Assembly (NCBI RefSeq): GCF_000511955.1
Contig: NZ_AZSU01000003.1
Span: 148,812 to 212,811 of the forward strand
Origin: [Clostridium] ultunense DSM 10521
GTDB lineage: Bacteria > Bacillota > Clostridia > Tissierellales > Tepidimicrobiaceae
Direction of reading: 5' to 3'
Length of the DNA stretch: 64,000 nt
Below, one piece after another: positions 63,270 through 64,000 of the stretch; the stretch's first letter is position 1, and the number at the start of each line of letters is the position of its first letter. The position numbers were made by a program, and so were the translations under genes. A model generated the notes under the pieces. The model saw only the letters and a list, made by a program, of their open reading frames with translations, made no database searches and was not told where the DNA came from.

Positions 63270-63296
63270 CCCCTTCTTATACAGAAGGGGTTTTTA
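63270..63296 (+). terminator. Intrinsic terminator after frr
   Basis: CCCCTTCT (63270-63277) pairs with AGAAGGGG (63283-63290) over TATAC, followed by TTTTT. It separates frr from uppS, though read-through may be common. Confidence 0.85.
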
Positions 63297-63313
63297 CGAT
63301 GGGAGGAAATCTT

Positions 63314-64000
63314 ATGGGCAAGAACGGACTATTAGAACTTAAAGAAAAAATAGATTTGGATCGAATTCCTAAACACATAGCCATTATAATGGATGGTAAT
63401 GGAAGATGGGCAAAAAAAAGGTTTTTACCTAGGACTGCAGGACATCAAGAAGGTATGAAGCGGGTTATTGAGATAGTAGAAGTTGCTGAGAAACTAGATA
63501 TAAAGTATCTATCTCTTTATGCATTTTCAACGGAAAACTGGAAAAGACCGAAGGAAGAAATTGAAAGCCTGATGAAATTATTAGTCCAATATATTAGGAA
63601 TGAATTAGATAGAATCCATAAAAATAATGTAAGAATTCAAACAATGGGGGACTTGTCTAAATTGCCTAGATTAGCTAGGGAAGAAGTTGAAAGAGCAGTT
63701 GAAAAAACCAAAAATAATTCAAAGATGATATTAAATATTGGATTAAATTATGGAGGTAGAGATGAAATAATTCGTGGGATAAAAAATATTTTAGAAGATG
63801 TGAAAATGGGTAAACTAAAAGAAGACCATATTGATGAAAAGGTATTAAATAACTATTTGTACACATATAATATGCCAGACCCAGATCTGTTGATAAGACC
63901 TAGTGGTGAGCTTAGATTGAGTAATTTTATGTTATATCAAATAGCCTATACTGAATTTTGGTTTTCAGATATTTATTGGCCAGATTTTAAAGAGGAACAT
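63314..64000 (+). CDS. uppS: Isoprenyl transferase (undecaprenyl diphosphate synthase), partial
   Basis: The first 229 codons of a cis-prenyltransferase, cut by the window edge; the full protein is usually about 250 residues. The start IIMDGNGRWAKKR (catalytic Asp27), LSLYAFSTENWKRP, NYGGRDEII and DLLIRPSGELRLSNFM are hallmarks. It makes the C55 lipid that carries cell-wall precursors. GGGAGG precedes the ATG at 63314. frr-uppS is a common order. Confidence 0.96.
   Translation, partial: MGKNGLLELKEKIDLDRIPKHIAIIMDGNGRWAKKRFLPRTAGHQEGMKRVIEIVEVAEKLDIKYLSLYAFSTENWKRPKEEIESLMKLLVQYIRNELDRIHKNNVRIQTMGDLSKLPRLAREEVERAVEKTKNNSKMILNIGLNYGGRDEIIRGIKNILEDVKMGKLKEDHIDEKVLNNYLYTYNMPDPDLLIRPSGELRLSNFMLYQIAYTEFWFSDIYWPDFKEEH

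Noticed and set aside
1-64000. Mobile elements, CRISPR repeats, tRNA or rRNA genes, T-box or classical riboswitches
   Set aside because: None was found by reading; gaps are short and filled by promoters, leaders and terminators as listed.

Overview
The window is a stretch of chromosome from a low-GC, anaerobic, spore-forming and flagellated member of the Clostridia. The AT-rich codon use, acetate kinase, YlbJ, CodY, SigD, the FliY/CheC/CheD type of chemotaxis and strong GGAGG ribosome binding sites all fit. A Tissierellales-type organism is my best guess, but that is inference from gene order and not proven. It is almost entirely core genome: I see no insertion sequence, prophage, CRISPR array, rRNA or tRNA gene. 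No gap between genes exceeds 300 bases; the longest is the roughly 260 bases between codY and flgB.

Region 1 (1-5080): the end of a coiled-coil gene meets ylbJ (sporulation) and tmcAL (tRNA modification) on the minus strand, with a small membrane ORF between those two. Then plus-strand ackA, a YceD-family gene and rpmF. Region 2 (5261-18742): plsX, acpP, rnc, a radical SAM gene, smc, ftsY, ylxM, ffh, rpsP, khpA, rimM, trmD, rplS, rbgA and rnhB, that is lipid precursor synthesis, chromosome condensation, protein targeting by SRP, and ribosome and tRNA maturation. Region 3 (18758-28410): a FliK-like/FlhB-tail gene pair (ylqG/ylqH type), yraN, comM, dprA, topA, hslV, hslU and codY.

Region 4 (28670-60338): one giant fla/che operon of about 32 kb with no internal terminator that I can see: basal body (flgB flgC fliE fliF), switch and export ATPase (fliG fliH fliI fliJ), a MotE-like gene, fliK, flgD, a small flagellar operon gene, flgE, swrD, stator (motA motB), fliL, switch (fliM fliY), cheY, export gate (fliO P Q R flhB flhA), number control (flhF flhG), a PilZ gene, chemotaxis (cheB A W C D), sigD, a DUF342 gene and two poorly known genes. 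Filament genes, flgG-type rod genes, cheR and receptors are not here. Region 5 (60349-64000): rpsB, tsf, pyrH, frr and the start of uppS, with a structured leader before rpsB.

The gene order from plsX to uppS is strikingly collinear with Bacillus subtilis, with a few deletions (fabD, fabG, ylqD, sucCD, trmFO, xerC) and insertions (radical SAM gene, yraN, comM, motAB, PilZ, DUF342). I found no convincing wholly new system. The most interesting details are a FIVAR-like module fused to FlgD, a four-codon upstream ORF wrapped around the rpsB ribosome binding site, an enlarged MotE-like protein, a second FliK/FlhB-tail pair, and several structured 5' leaders (rplS, rpsB, ylxM).
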